A model generated the notes under the pieces. It did no database searches. It was not told the DNA's origin and saw nothing but the letters and a program-made list of their open reading frames with translations. The position numbers and the translations under genes were made by a program. Below, piece after piece: positions 44,891 to 62,612 of a stretch of 64,000 bases of DNA. The stretch covers positions 69,054,891 through 69,118,890 of the forward strand of contig OZ023266.1 in the NCBI GenBank assembly GCA_964006375.1. The letters are read 5' to 3'. Position 1 is the first letter of the stretch, and each line of letters begins with the position of its first letter. The stretch is from Tillus elongatus. Taxonomy: Eukaryota > Arthropoda > Insecta > Coleoptera > Cleridae.

Positions 44891-45165
44891 TATATTCATT
44901 TTGTTAAGACCGCGCACGAGTTTGTTAGCGAGCCCAATCGGACCAGCTTTTCTAAGAAAAACTTTGATTTTTCTGGAAAAAAAATTGTATCGCAAAAATA
45001 AACAAGTTATTTTGATAAAATTTGGTAGATACTTTTCACTGGTAAAGACCTTAGTATGCATCAAAACTCAACTTTCTGGGTTTAGAGAAAATTTAGTTAT
45101 ACAAGTTTGAAATATTTAACGAAAATTCGTTTCCATAACGCACTTGCTGCGTCCCGAATTACTGG
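44888..45165 (-). repeat. TA-core repeat, terminal part
   Basis: GAGTTTGTTAGCGAGCCCAA, then TAAACAAGTTATTTTGATAA, ending in the inverse terminal motif CATAACGCACTTGCTGCGTC near 45134-45155. Confidence 0.65.
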
Positions 45166-47290
<2,125 letters not shown>

Positions 47291-47480
47291 GTTGTTGCAA
47301 TATGTCAGCCTGGAGTGCATCGTGATAGATACGACAGGGACGCCATCTCGGTGCAGGACCAGAGAGTATGTTGTCACAATAGCTCTAGTTTACACAAACT
47401 TTTATAGATAGAGCTGTGGACAATGTAGAATCAACTAACAATTGTGTAAATTGCCGGCCCTGGACGATTTAGTTCCTAAA
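47291..47480 (-). repeat. Divergent partial copy of the ~308-bp HHR repeat
   Basis: GAGTATGTTGTCACAATAGC, CAACTAACAATTGTGTAAAT and GCCGGCCCTGG match the non-ribozyme half of the monomers at 25.3 and 56.2 kb. The hammerhead half is absent. Confidence 0.6.
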
Positions 47481-47550
47481 ACCGGAACAAAGTTTGCGTC
47501 CAAAAGCGCTAAATTTGTGCATGCCAATGTATACTATAAATAAAAAATTT

Positions 47551-48090
47551 TGGGACCCAGAAAGTGCCTTATAGTAGTAAATTTTCATAGGAATTGTACA
47601 CTATTAGTAAGATATATTATCAAAACTAATTCCTAAAATTTAAATGGACCTTGGGTGGGTAGTAAATTATAGAAAAATTACATAATGAGCTTCGAAGATA
47701 ACTACAAATTTGTTTAAAAAACCTTTATTGTTGTTTATTGTTTGCAAAAACTGGATGAGTTAACTAAAACAAAACCATCCAAGCAATTAATAAGGAAAAA
47801 TACCCGCCATGTTAATAATCATCAATGACAGGTACATTCCCTTTGTATTTTTTTTTTGAAAAACTTTTGTGACTTGAATGAAAGTTGTAACACAGTTTTT
47901 TGAAAGACACTAGTTGCAGTAATTACATATTATATCTAAGACCAATTTTAAATTTTTTAGCTCCACATGAAATATAAATTTTTTCAAATAGTCGCTAACT
48001 GGGACTCTAAAACCGTTCTCCAAGGTCCATTTAAATTCAAATATTTAGCTTTAATAATATATCTTACTAATAGTGTACAATTCTTGGTAG
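47551..48090. repeat. 540-bp inverted-repeat element sharing the GCAAGTGCGTTATGG terminus family
   Basis: AGGAATTGTACACTATTAGT with AAATGGACCTTGG on the left mirrors CCAAGGTCCATTTAAATT with ACTAATAGTGTACAATTC on the right. The left tip GGGACCCAGAAAGTGCCTTA is a decayed terminal motif. No coding sequence. Confidence 0.65.
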
Positions 48091-48561
48091 GAGACAGTTG
48101 ATAAATTAAATGATTACTATTTAATTTATCACTCTACTAAATTATATCGTTAAATTTTTTAAATGTTAATCAAAGTTAGACATTTGTTTTAATCCATTTA
48201 TCTTGACTAATAAATATATGTATTTTCTTTTATAAAATTGAACTGTTTACACACATTAATGATGTGTAGGCATGCATTTATTCCATTTATTTACTTCAGT
48301 ATGGAAAACTTTCTACAGAAAAACACTTGACCGCGTTTCCACTACAAACATACAAGTAAGTGGAATTTGTAAACAGTCGATTAAGTCATAAAATGAGTTA
48401 TGTTCGGAATAAAATAAAAAAAGTTCTGACTAATCGAGTGCGTCATAGTAGTCAATTTTCATATATAAGTTTTGCTTTGTCTAATAAAAATCTCAAACTG
48501 TGCAAACCTTATCAAGTGTATAACAAATTTGATAAGTTACGTATCTAGCGGTTAACTACCT
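48091..48561. other. Unassigned; 13-bp hairpin and a decayed terminal motif
   Basis: TGATAAATTAAAT (48099-48111) pairs with its inverse at 48119-48131. 48435-48470 (CGAGTGCGTCATAGTAGTCA) is a decayed TA-core terminus. Confidence 0.45.
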
Positions 48562-48769
48562 GTTATTATTTTTGTAGTTGTTGGAATGATTCCACTTTCT
48601 GTTTTAGGTTCCATGCAGCAGGTTATTTTACTTATTGTAATTACCTGGTAATTACATTTGGATCTATCATAACAAAAAATGTTCTAGTCAACCAAATAGG
48701 TAAAATAACCTGCTGCATGGAACCTAAGACAGAAAGTGGAATCACCCCAAAAACTACAAAAATAATAAC
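48562..48769. mobile_element. 208-bp foldback MITE with ~70-bp inverted repeats
   Basis: GTTATTATTTTTGTAGTT...ATTCCACTTTCTGTTTTAGG, CCATGCAGCAGGTTATTTTA on the left is mirrored by TAAAATAACCTGCTGCATGG ... AGTGGAAT...CTACAAAAATAATAAC on the right. The ~65-bp centre has no frame. Confidence 0.8.
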
Positions 48770-49337
48770 AGACAATTATGAGCTAGATCCGTGTTCATTC
48801 AGCGAAGTTGTCTCCGCCAGAAGCTGCGTTGTCAACAGCTTCTGTTGTTATTCTTGTAGTTTCTGGTATAGTTTTTTGTTTCAGGCAAATAAAATAATAT
48901 CATTTTGTTACCAAATACTGCTAATAACAATACAGGATCTCCCGACCTGTTATCGTTGAAAAACGTAATAAGTTGACCGTATCATACGTAAAAAATTGAG
49001 TCATGTTTCAAACCTTCCTTTCCAGCAAACCTTGCACATAAGCAAATGTCGAAATTTATTGTAGAAAGCAAGAAGCATTAATTTATTACTTGTTAAAAAT
49101 TCAAGATAAAATGGTTTTTTATATAGTGAAGATTAATTTGTGAAGGGTGTGAAGAAATATTGGTAGACAGAACAATTGCTTTTAGGATGCTGGGGGATGC
49201 CAAAGTGGAGGTCACAATTCGATGGGATATTTTTGGAAATATAACTTGTTAAATGTTTTCTTTTACAACCACAAGCTGAAGCTCCTCTGTAGAGTGAATT
49301 GTATAATTGACTGACACATGTATTACTATTAATATTA
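48770..49337. other. No recognisable feature
   Basis: AT-rich, no motif or shared repeat noticed. Confidence 0.4.
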
Positions 49338-49672
49338 GAGCCTCGGTGGCTCAGTGGTAAGAACGTGTGTCTCTGAACCCAAGGGTACTGGGTTCGATTC
49401 CAGGGTACTCCTTCCGCTTTTTCAATACATACTGTACAATTAACATCAAACGAGCCTGTGGTATTGTATTTGAGCAAGTTGAATGTCCGACTTTTGGAGG
49501 AGGCGTAAAGCCGTTGTCCCGTGTCCATCCAAAACCCTCCTTACAGAAAGACAGGGGTTCCGCAAAATTTCCAGGATAGTGAGGTGTACCTGCTCCCGGG
49601 TGTCGGTAATTGGCTATAGTCGCGGAAATAGGCCGACGTTAAAGAAATGAAAACACACAAACTATTACAGTG
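49338..49672 (+). mobile_element. tRNA-derived SINE family 1, copy 1
   Basis: The tRNA-like head GAGCCTCGGTGGCTCAGTGG has an A box (TGGCTCAGTGGTAAG) and a B box (GGGTTCGATTCC). The family body includes CGTAAAGCCGT and TCCCGTGTCCAT, then CAGGATAGTGAGGT and GCGGAAATAGGCCGAC, and ends in a short ACACACA tail. Polymerase III would transcribe it; mobilisation depends on a LINE. Confidence 0.85.
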
Positions 49673-50229
49673 TAGAACAGCCAAATGTAATAAATTATGT
49701 GTCTTAATTACCGTACAGGTTTATAAGATATCCTGAAACACGTTAATTTTAGGTTAAAAAATGTTGTGCAGTTTTCACGTTGCAGGATGTCAATCCTGCA
49801 ATGTGAAAAATTCACCTCTACATTCAATTCCCCTCGAGTGATGATAGTTGCAACCCCCAAAAATTTTAACAAGTACAGACTTGTGATACCTGATCTGGTA
49901 TATCTTTTTATTCTCTATTCAAAAATGCTATGGTTTTAAAATTTGTTGCAAAAATACCAGTAAAAAAACGAAATCCATCTGATTGACGAAACTCGCTCCA
50001 ATACACTGGAAAAGTAATAATTAATTGCGTTTCCATCACATAAGAGATACAGTTTCTACGTCTGCGTTTAGTATGAAACGGTTTCACGGAGTAAGGTCAA
50101 CAACAATTAATGAATTAAAAATTAGTATTTATTATAGTAGTAGTAGCAATGGTAGGGAGGCTAGCGCTAGGTAAGTAGACGACATCGGGCCATGCCAACC
50201 CTGGTATTTATAAATCATGCCCTACCCTG
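49673..50229. repeat. Hairpin and dispersed repeats
   Basis: A 17-bp hairpin lies at 49772-49809 (TTTTCACGTTGCAGGAT with its inverse, one G-T pair). 49845-50050 repeats 30690-30890. 50066-50110 (TATGAAACGGTTTCACGGAG) repeats 63340-63385. Confidence 0.55.
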
Positions 50230-51880
50230 CCTCGGTTTCGTCGCCAAGCCTCCTAGACCTCTAAATAAAATTCACGACGGTGTTCAATTGTAAGGTACTC
50301 CCTTAACTCCTCGTAGAGTCCTTGATTCAAACATGTTTGTTCGATAACTTCCAAAAGGCTCACATTTACACACGTAGTGGTAAGACGTTTCCTTGGTCTC
50401 ACTGCATTCAGGCAAATGAGATCACTCTCAAACCTGTAGGTGTCTTCTGAATCTACAGTGGTCTCCTGGCAACACACAAAGTCCTTTGCTCGTCTATAGC
50501 CACTGATCAAACGGAAGTGCTTCTCGATGGCCTCCGCATTCTTTTTATCTAGGGCGTCGGAGACCACATTTATCCTTGTGTCTGTAGCAGGGCCATCTCA
50601 TTTCCTGTCAGGCCACAGTGTCCCGGAATCCACATAAGCTGTACGTTCTTTACCCGGACTAGCTCATCAAAAATGCCAGCATACTATTTAACCAGCATTG
50701 ATCTAGTTCTGGGCCCGCAGACCCTCCGAAGAGCCGCCTGACTATCCGAGCAAATGTTTACTCATTCTTAGGGCTCGTCCTCACATTTTGTCCAACAACC
50801 ACAGGCAGGATATCGTTTATCTCCGTTTAGAATGCCGTGGTGTATCCACCCAGAGCATAACTCTCGCACACGCCATGCTCATCGATCTATATTCTCGCCC
50901 CGCAGGAGTGCTCCTCCTACAGCGGTGATCAATCAGCAAAACACACCAGGCAAACAGGCTGGAAAGCAATCTCGTTATACATCCATTAATCCCTGTTGAG
51001 AACTCTGAGAGTATGTGTCCAAGTCAGTCTAATTCAATCCTCGGCATTTGATACATTAATGGTGAAAATTGGAATTTCCTTTTGCACCAATTTGGAAACT
51101 TATGCATGTCCTGTGTTATTCCACTGTCTCGAATGCTGAGATGCGACGCTTTAGTCTCTCCCCGTATATAGATGGGAAGCAGCGGCAGCATCAGCAAGAC
51201 CTCTAGTGCGGCTAATGTCGTCGTCGACGTCGTCATAGCGCCGGTTATAACGTAACTTGCCAACCTTTGAAGTTAGGCCAGCTTCCGGGTAGCAGTTTGA
51301 TTCAAAACACTCCACAAGACAACTGCCCCATAAAGAAGCCTGAGCCTGATAATCACAGTGTAAATCCAATGAAGGATTTGAGGATTAAGTCCCCAGATCC
51401 CCGCTATCACACAGCGTAAATGCCAGAGGGTCGCTACTCACTTCCTTACTACTCACGACCTCAGGATAATTTGGATTCGACGACCACCCCCAGATGTGTA
51501 ACGTCTCGCATGAAAGCTAAAGCTTTTCCAAACATCACCTGCGCCTTAACCTTCTACAGATTTATCTTCTCGGTAAAAAGGATCATCTCACACATTCTTT
51601 GTTATACTGCAGACTGTTTGCATGCATGAACAGACAACGCTGAAGAATTTGTCGATGGCCAAGACCAGTCTATCGTCATCATATGCCTGAGCAAAGAAGC
51701 CATTATCGGAGAGCCGTTCCATGAGGCCGTCAGTAACCAGACACCATAGATGAGGCAAAAGGCAGCTGCCTTGGGGATAGTCACCGGTCACCCCCGCGTC
51801 CAACTCACGGCCTTTCAAGGTGAGTGAAACTCTTTTGTCTTCCAGCGTGCCACCCAACTTATAAGGGGCTTAGGTGCTCC
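50230..51880 (-). pseudogene. LINE ORF2 with RT and RNase H (I/LOA-type), broken
   Basis: On the minus strand, from 51880: LDAGVTGDYPQG then LLPHLWCLVTDGLMERLSDN and AYDDD (RT palm; YADD has become YDDD). Next HLGVVVESKLS and LPALMTTSTTTLAALEVLLM (thumb, normally GAMRTTPTAALE), then ICSDSQAALRRVCGPRTRSM and VQLMWIPGHCGLTGNEMA, the DSQAAL and WIPGH..GN blocks of a retroelement RNase H. A Cys-rich end (DFVCCQETTVDSED, SDLICLNAVRPRKRL) closes it. RNase H downstream of RT indicates the I/LOA-like group. At least four frames are used, with many stops. The 5' half is missing. Confidence 0.88.
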
Positions 51881-52002
51881 CCTGTTCTGTAGGGCGGCAC
51901 AGACTGTATCCGTCCCAATATTTATTATAAATTACAAATTGTGACTTAGATCCACTTTTCTGTAGTCTTCATAATATTGTAGTTTGTTACTTTAGCGTCA
52001 GT

Positions 52003-52305
52003 CAATTTCTGCGACCATAACCAATCACCGACGCCAGAAAACATTTCATCTTACGATTCTGGAAATTACATTCTGCACAGAAAGTAGGGATCTTCAATGT
52101 GCTTAACATCGCATGGTACAGGACCGACACTTTACGCTTTCTTCGAAAAACAAAACGTGCAGACGTTTAACTTGATTAAATACCGGTGATAATCTAGGTT
52201 AATGTTTTTATAGTAGGTACTGAAAATGTGTATCTTTACTGAAAATTCAACCGACGTTTATTGGTTTTAGAGCCATACGTTCTCACCACTAAGCCACCGA
52301 GGCTC
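52003..52305 (-). mobile_element. tRNA-derived SINE family 1, copy 3 (minus, divergent)
   Basis: The minus strand starts GAGCCTCGGTGGCTTAGTGG, continues TCCTGTACCATGCGATGTTA in the middle, and ends GGCGTCGGTGATTGGTTATG. This is the same order as 49338 and 54762 but diverged. Confidence 0.75.
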
Positions 52306-53027
52306 CTAAAAAGCTCCATTACTAATTATAAATCAACACGTACATTTTAACATAAACATGAATATAGAATGCGGAAATCACTTGACTTATAAATAATAAG
52401 TTTTCAATAAACTACGGGAAAGTTTGTAACGAGTACTTTACGAGCTACGGAAGTTACGAGATGAAACATAAATTTCATCAAGCGCCTGAAGTAATTGGAA
52501 AATAGATTCTGATGCCACCAACACGGTACAGCCATTATGGCTGTACTAGTTTGCGGTCATATGTAAGTGCATTCGGTAGACTCTACCATTATACTAGACG
52601 TTATCACATACTGGCTTAGAGGATAAGCATTACCATGGATAAAATGTGCAAGAAAATCCTTTGTGTTGGTCTTGAGAAAATGGAAATTATAGGTCTTGCA
52701 CTTAGTGTACCTAGAAGCTAAGTGAGGAAAGTGTTATATGTGGTTTTGGAGGAAAAGTAGAAGTAGTGCTCACTAAGTACAAGAGTGCGTCAACTATTGA
52801 ATAAAGTTTGTCTTCTATAGGTAAAATTTTATATAAGTGTACAAACTATTTTATAAGGTAACTAAGTGTGCACATCTTAAAACTATTTTGGCCTGTACAA
52901 AGTTGTTACTTATATTAATTAAGCTTTATATTATAGTTCTGAGTATTGCTAAGATTTGAGATATACTGTAGGAAATAGCTCTATCCACTAAAGAAAAATT
53001 GAGTATATAAATAAATATAAAAACTCT
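52306..53027. other. No recognisable feature
   Basis: AT-rich; a short GGCTGTACTAG / CTAGTACAGCC-like inverted motif near 52530-52550. No gene. Confidence 0.35.
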
Positions 53028-54668
<1,641 letters not shown>

Positions 54669-54761
54669 CTCGTATGTGCTAGTTTTCAGGACAATAGATA
54701 AAATACTTTTTTAGCCGTTTAGGAAACTTAAAATTAAAATTCTCTTTATAACGCCCTGTAA

Positions 54762-55132
54762 GAGCCTCGGTGGTTCAGGGGCAAGAACGTGTGCCTTTGA
54801 ACCGAAGGGTACTGGGTTCGATCCCAGGGTACTCCTTTCACTTTTTCAGTACAAACTGTAACATTAACATCAACCGAGGTTCTGGCATTGTATTTGGGCA
54901 AGTTTAATGTCTGCACGTTCTGCCCTTCGTAGGGGGCGTTAAGCCGTCGGTCCCGTGTCCATGCGATGTTGGGCACGTTAAAGCTGCCTACCCTCCTTAC
55001 ATAAAGGCAGCGGTTCGGTAAAATTTCCAGGATAGTGAGGTGAAACTGCTCCCTGGCGTCGGTGATTGGTCATAGTCGCGAAAATAGGCCGACATTAAAG
55101 AAACAAACACACACACACACACACACACACAC
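54762..55132 (+). mobile_element. tRNA-derived SINE family 1, copy 2 (longest)
   Basis: GAGCCTCGGTGGTTCAGGGG, B box GGGTTCGATCCC, then the body with TCCATGCGATGTTGGGCACG, CCAGGATAGTGAGGTG and GCGTCGGTGATTGGTCATAG, and a (CA)n tail. It is about 40 bp longer than copy 1, which lacks the GATGTTGGGCACG stretch. Confidence 0.87.
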
Positions 55133-55880
55133 AACGCCATGTATCTTTTTAGCGATATTTCGTAAAAAAAATTCGCTAATCAGGAGATCTCGACATCTGA
55201 GTGTATGTGTGTGTTTGTATGCGTGGGTGTGTGTTCTTCACTTTAAGTGGCGACAGCTTATTATTTGATAACGGGTCGACCGATTTTCAATTTTTTTTAA
55301 TATAAAGTACACCAACAGCTTCATATCCTGGTATGCATAATTTTAAGATTCGCTTTTTCCATAGCCTACTACGTTAACAACTTAGACCTCAAAAATGACT
55401 AGAGCATATTAGGCACTTTTTTTCGACGAAAAAAAAAACAACTATCTCTGTCGATTCAGGTACATCTGTAACCCAAAAATGCCAGGTTCTAGTATCGCAA
55501 GTGTTCACAACTTGATGCAAAAAATGAAAAAACCGACTTTTTGAGAGTGCCCTGTCTAAACGCTACCGAGTTTAAGAGTCACTTAGTGTATTAATTAACG
55601 CAATATCATCCGCATATCTTACATTGAGTGCTCATAATGAATGCGGACACATAACCTGCCCCAATGTATTAGCCAATTTGGACCTCAATAGGACCAGCAT
55701 CTAAAATTTTGGGAAAACACCACTCCATTATTTATGAAAGTAGGTTCATAATTCTATCGCTAAACACGAAGATCTATCGGTTGGTTAACTAATTTCCTTG
55801 GTACCATAACATCAACGTTGCAATTTTCTAAGATAGTGTCTACTATCTTCATCAATATTTCTATTGACGTAAACAAAACG
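55133..55880. repeat. TA-core hairpin end and inverse copy of 58190-58375
   Basis: 55150-55195 is the AAATTCGCTAATCAGGAGAT hairpin end. 55265-55460 (GGGTCGACCGATTTTC, ATATCCTGGTATGCATAATT, AAGATTCGCTTTTTCCATAG) mirrors 58190-58375. 55460-55880 is unassigned. Confidence 0.55.
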
Positions 55881-56094
55881 TCCACAATACTAAGTGAGTG
55901 CTGAGCGTGTCGCCACCTAGTTGCGGAACCAAGTAGTATGTTGTCACGCCAGCTCCAAATAACACAAAGTGTTAAAAAAATAGAGACTGTATACAACTAA
56001 CTAACAATTTAGAAAACTGTCAGCCCTAGCCCATTTATACCCCAATATAAGGACAAAGTATGTAAGACTAGATGCATTCTCGCAACAATTAGAA

Positions 56095-56135
56095 CCGTAG
56101 ACCGGTTTCTCTCTCAGTAGAGCTCTTCAGTACGG
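56095..56135 (-). ncRNA. Hammerhead motif, array 2 copy 1
   Basis: CCGTA, CTGAAGA, GCTCTACTGAGAGA, GAAAC, CGGTC, TACGG. Stem I (CCGTA/TACGG) pairs. The closing pair of stem II is a G-A mismatch. Confidence 0.75.
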
Positions 56136-56403
56136 CATACTAATTGTAGCAAAAATGCATCTAAAGTAATACGGCTATAGTATAGCCAGCCTTTCAACAC
56201 TAAGTAAGTGGTGAGCGTGTCGCCAACTAGTTGCGGAACCAAATAGTATGTTGTCACGCCAGCTCCAAATAACACAAAGTGTTAAAAAATAGAGACTGTA
56301 TACAACTAACTAGCAATTTAGAAAATTGTTAGCCCTGGCCCATTTCTACCCCAATATAGGGACAAAGTATGTAAGGCTAGATACATTCTCGCAACAATTA
56401 GAA

Positions 56404-56444
56404 CCGTATACCGGTTTCGCTCTCATTAGAGCTCTTCAGTACGG
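56404..56444 (-). ncRNA. Hammerhead motif, array 2 copy 2 (best candidate)
   Basis: CCGTA (stem I), CTGAAGA (CUGANGA core), GCTCT-AATG-AGAGC (stem II), GAAAC, CGGTA, TACGG (stem I partner). All stems pair, and GUA is an allowed NUH cleavage triplet. Stem III is the self-complementary ACCGGT with no loop, so a dimeric fold is expected. Confidence 0.82.
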
Positions 56445-56524
56445 CATACTAATTGTAGCTAAAATGCATCTAAAGTAATACGGCTATAGTATAGCCAGCC
56501 TTTCAACACTAAATGAGTGGTGAG

Positions 56525-56566
56525 CATGCCTGAAGAGCTCTAATGAGAGAGAAACCGGTCTACGGT
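56525..56566 (+). ncRNA. Hammerhead motif, array 2 inverted unit
   Basis: CTGAAGA, GCTCTAATGAGAGA, GAAAC, CGGTC, TACGG on the plus strand. The 5' stem I strand is lost at the inversion junction (GCATGC instead of CCGTA), so it is likely inactive. Confidence 0.65.
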
Positions 56567-56699
56567 TCTAGTTGTTGCGAGAATGCATCTAGCCTTACAA
56601 AACGTCCACAGTTTGACAGTTGATATTATTCGGCAGTTTATATAATTTGTCAAGTCGTTGTACACGCAATACGAGGTAAAATCCACACAACTACGATTA

Positions 56700-57925
56700 T
56701 AATTTTAACAGTCACTCAAAAAATTAAACTAATTCAGCTTGTGGCCGATAACCATAAAACATATGGAGAGTCTGCGGCATGATTTAACAGGCATCATCCT
56801 GATATTGAACCCGTGACTTCTAAGACAGTTGCAAAAGTAAATAAGCATTCTACTAGCACTGGGAGTATTGCTTCAACAAAATGCATTAGAAATGTGAATA
56901 AGCGGGCAGACAATGCTATTATGAATAAGCTCTAAGGAAACGAGAAGACCAGTGGGAGACAACTAGAAAGCAATCCTAACACGAAACCAAATAAAGGTTG
57001 GAGGTGCCCTACGTGAAACAAACATAATGCTTATCAGCCAAAGATCTTGCATATCTTGCAAAATGAAGATGAAGATGTTAGAATGGAATATTCATTTTGG
57101 TGTCACGGAGATGATTTAAATGACAGAACTTTCTTCTATAAAATGATGTCTAGCGATTAAGCTACTTTTACAATTAGCGGAGTGATAGCCTCTCAAAATT
57201 CAAGGTATTGGTCTGATCAAAATCCAAATTGGGTAATAATATGTAAGGGGAAATACTCTTCCAAAATTAATGTCTGCTGTGGCATATGCCACAATGAAAT
57301 AATAGGACCCTTCTGTTTTGACGAAAATCTGAAATCATGAAATTTTGTTAACTATAAACTTGACATGATGAACTCTGAATATATCTAAACCAATAAAAAA
57401 CACATTAAAGTGTTACCTTAGTGGATAATATAAAGTAAAGAAATCACATTTTTAATGAATTGGACATTTAAAAAAATTATTCAAATTGACCCGCGGACGT
57501 GGAAGTGGCCACATATTGCCACCATAAATGGGTTAAAGAACCTACATTTTAAACATCTGAACCATCCAGTACATATTCCAATAGCGGGTATTGTTTCAAC
57601 CTGTTTAAACAACGAATTATGGGATGTTTTAAAAGATATACCTATAAGACTAAGACAGGACATGATTTTTCAGCTGGATGGTCCTATGCATATGGCAAGA
57701 ATAGTACGGCATTGGTTGAAAACAAAATTTCCAGTGAAATTGATAGGATTGAACCGTCCCCTTATTAGATGGCCTCAAAGATATCCTCAAAGAAAAAATT
57801 TATCGAGATCCTCCAACCACTGTGAACGATTTAAAATAACAAACTTGTGACGCGTGTAGAATTCTTACACCGGCAGCACTTGTTACTGTCGCCTATTGGA
57901 AGAATCTGGAAAATATATCGCCGTA
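56700..57925 (+). pseudogene. Mariner transposase remnant, interrupted (element F)
   Basis: Readable pieces in order: QKIKLIQLVADNHKTYGESA, RHHPDIEPVTSKTVAKVNK, and FFYKMMSSD followed by a stop where Glu is expected, then ATFTISGVIASQNSRYWSDQ. VNVCCGICHNEIIGPF-like text (SKINVCCGICHNEIIGPFCF) follows. A stretch at 57370-57600 (RTWKWPHIATINGLKN) does not belong to mariner and may be an insertion. Then LWDVLKDIPIRLRQDMIFQL, DGPMHMARIVRHWLKTKFPV (second Asp) and IRWPQRYP follow. Multiple stops make it inactive. Confidence 0.72.
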
Positions 57926-57929
57926 CAGG

Positions 57930-58921
<992 letters not shown>

Positions 58922-59014
58922 ATATGTCTCACACCAATAACTTAAAAAATAATGGGCCGATTTTGACGAAACTTAGCAAGCACTTTTTGAGTTATCGGTG
59001 TGATACCTATGTAC

Positions 59015-59105
<91 letters not shown>

Positions 59106-59170
59106 AACACATAAAAATTGAAACTGATCCCGGATATGGGGTCTAGGGGTCTAATTTCGTGCTCATTTGC
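58922..59170 (+). repeat. TA-core fragment around a (TA)n tract
   Basis: GGGCCGATTTTGACGAAACT, TTTTTGAGTTATCGGTGTGA, then (TA)n 59016-59098, then ATTGAAACTGATCCCGGATA and GGTCTAGGGGTCTAATTTCG. This is the left module, core and 3' module order seen in the complete copies. Confidence 0.75.
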
Positions 59171-60018
<848 letters not shown>

Positions 60019-60034
60019 TGAAGTTCATGTACTC

Positions 60035-61041
<1,007 letters not shown>

Positions 61042-61719
61042 CCTATAGGCGTAATTTGAGTTTTAAAATGTGGTATAGGCGTGACGTAAGTAGGACAAAT
61101 AATTGCTACAGACGGCTGCTAATACGACAATAGTTAATTTAAGATAAACCCAATCCTATAGGCGTAATTTGAGTTTTAAGATGTGGTATCGGCGTGACGT
61201 AAAAAGGACAAATATCTGCTAGAGACGGCTGCTAATACGACAATAGTTAATTTAAGATAAATCCAAACCTATAGGCGTAATTTGAGTTTTAAAATGTGGT
61301 ATCGGCGTGACGTAAAAAGGACAAATATCTGCTAAAGACGGCTGCTAATACGACAATAGTTAATTTAAGATAAATCCAAACATATAGGCGTAATTTGAGT
61401 TTTAAGATTTGGTATCGGCGTGACGTAAAAAGGACAAATATCTGCTAAAGACGGCTGCTAATACGACAATAGTTAATTTAAGATAAATCCAAACATATAG
61501 GCGTAATTTGAGTTTTAAGATTTGGTATCGGCGTGACGTAAAAAGGACAAATATCTGCTAAAGACGGCTGCTAATACGACAATAGTTAATTTAAGTTAAA
61601 CCCAATCCTATAGGCGTAATTTGAGTTAAAAGATGTGGTATCGGCGTGACGTAAAAAGGACAAATATCTGCTAAAGACGGCTGCTAATACGACAATAATT
61701 AATTTAAGATAAATCCAAA
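61042..61719 (+). repeat. 113-bp satellite, six tandem copies
   Basis: CCTATAGGCGTAATTTGAGT recurs at 61042, 61155, 61268, 61381, 61494 and 61607, exactly 113 bp apart. Each unit contains GGCGTGACGTAA, GACGGCTGCTAATACGACAA and TTAATTTAAG. Units differ at few positions. The last three units are the most alike. No frame is open across the array. Confidence 0.95.
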
Positions 61720-61864
61720 CCAAAGTTACAAAAGGCAAAAAAAATGACTTGGTTAGTTAAAATAGGAAGTCTGAAAGCACGTCAAATATTATAGATATTT
61801 CAAATAACTAAAATTTTCTAGTGTACATTGTACAATATTTTTTTTTGATTAATAATCAAATATA

Positions 61865-62449
<585 letters not shown>

Positions 62450-62612
62450 GAGACCACCCATAACTCATCAGATGTCGGCCTTTCTATATTGAAAAATATG
62501 AAGAAAAAAAAACCGACCGTCTGAATACGGTACTCGACCTGCCACCTTATAGTCAGAAATAAATGAGGTTTTCGCCTGGTTACTCGGCTACTCAGCCTAG
62601 ATTAAGGCTTAT
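62450..62612 (-). mobile_element. tRNA-derived SINE family 2, second copy
   Basis: The minus strand starts GGCTGAGTAGCCGAGTAACC, has a B-box-like GGTCGAGTACCG, then GTATTCAGACGGTCGG and AGAAAGGCCGACATCTGATG, and ends in TATATATG/TG repeats. It matches 24681-24820. Confidence 0.75.

Larger units (their letters stand above)
55881..56605 (-). repeat. Tandem ~309-bp repeat with hammerhead motifs (retrozyme-like array 2)
   Basis: GAGCGTGTCGCC recurs at 55906 and 56214; TAGTATGTTGTCACGCCAGC and GGACAAAGTATGTAAG recur at the same period. Two minus-strand monomers are followed by a partial third unit in the opposite orientation from about 56523. Each contains CTGAAGAG, an AGAG-bracketed stem and GAAACCGGT. 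It is the same family as 25155-25775 and 47291-47480. Confidence 0.82.

Noticed and set aside
51420..51629. Plus frame of 69 codons over the 51-kb LINE
   Set aside because: Antisense to RT thumb-domain text; no independent support.
61042..61719. CRISPR-like regular repeats
   Set aside because: The whole 113-bp unit is repeated with no unique spacers and the context is eukaryotic. It is a tandem satellite.
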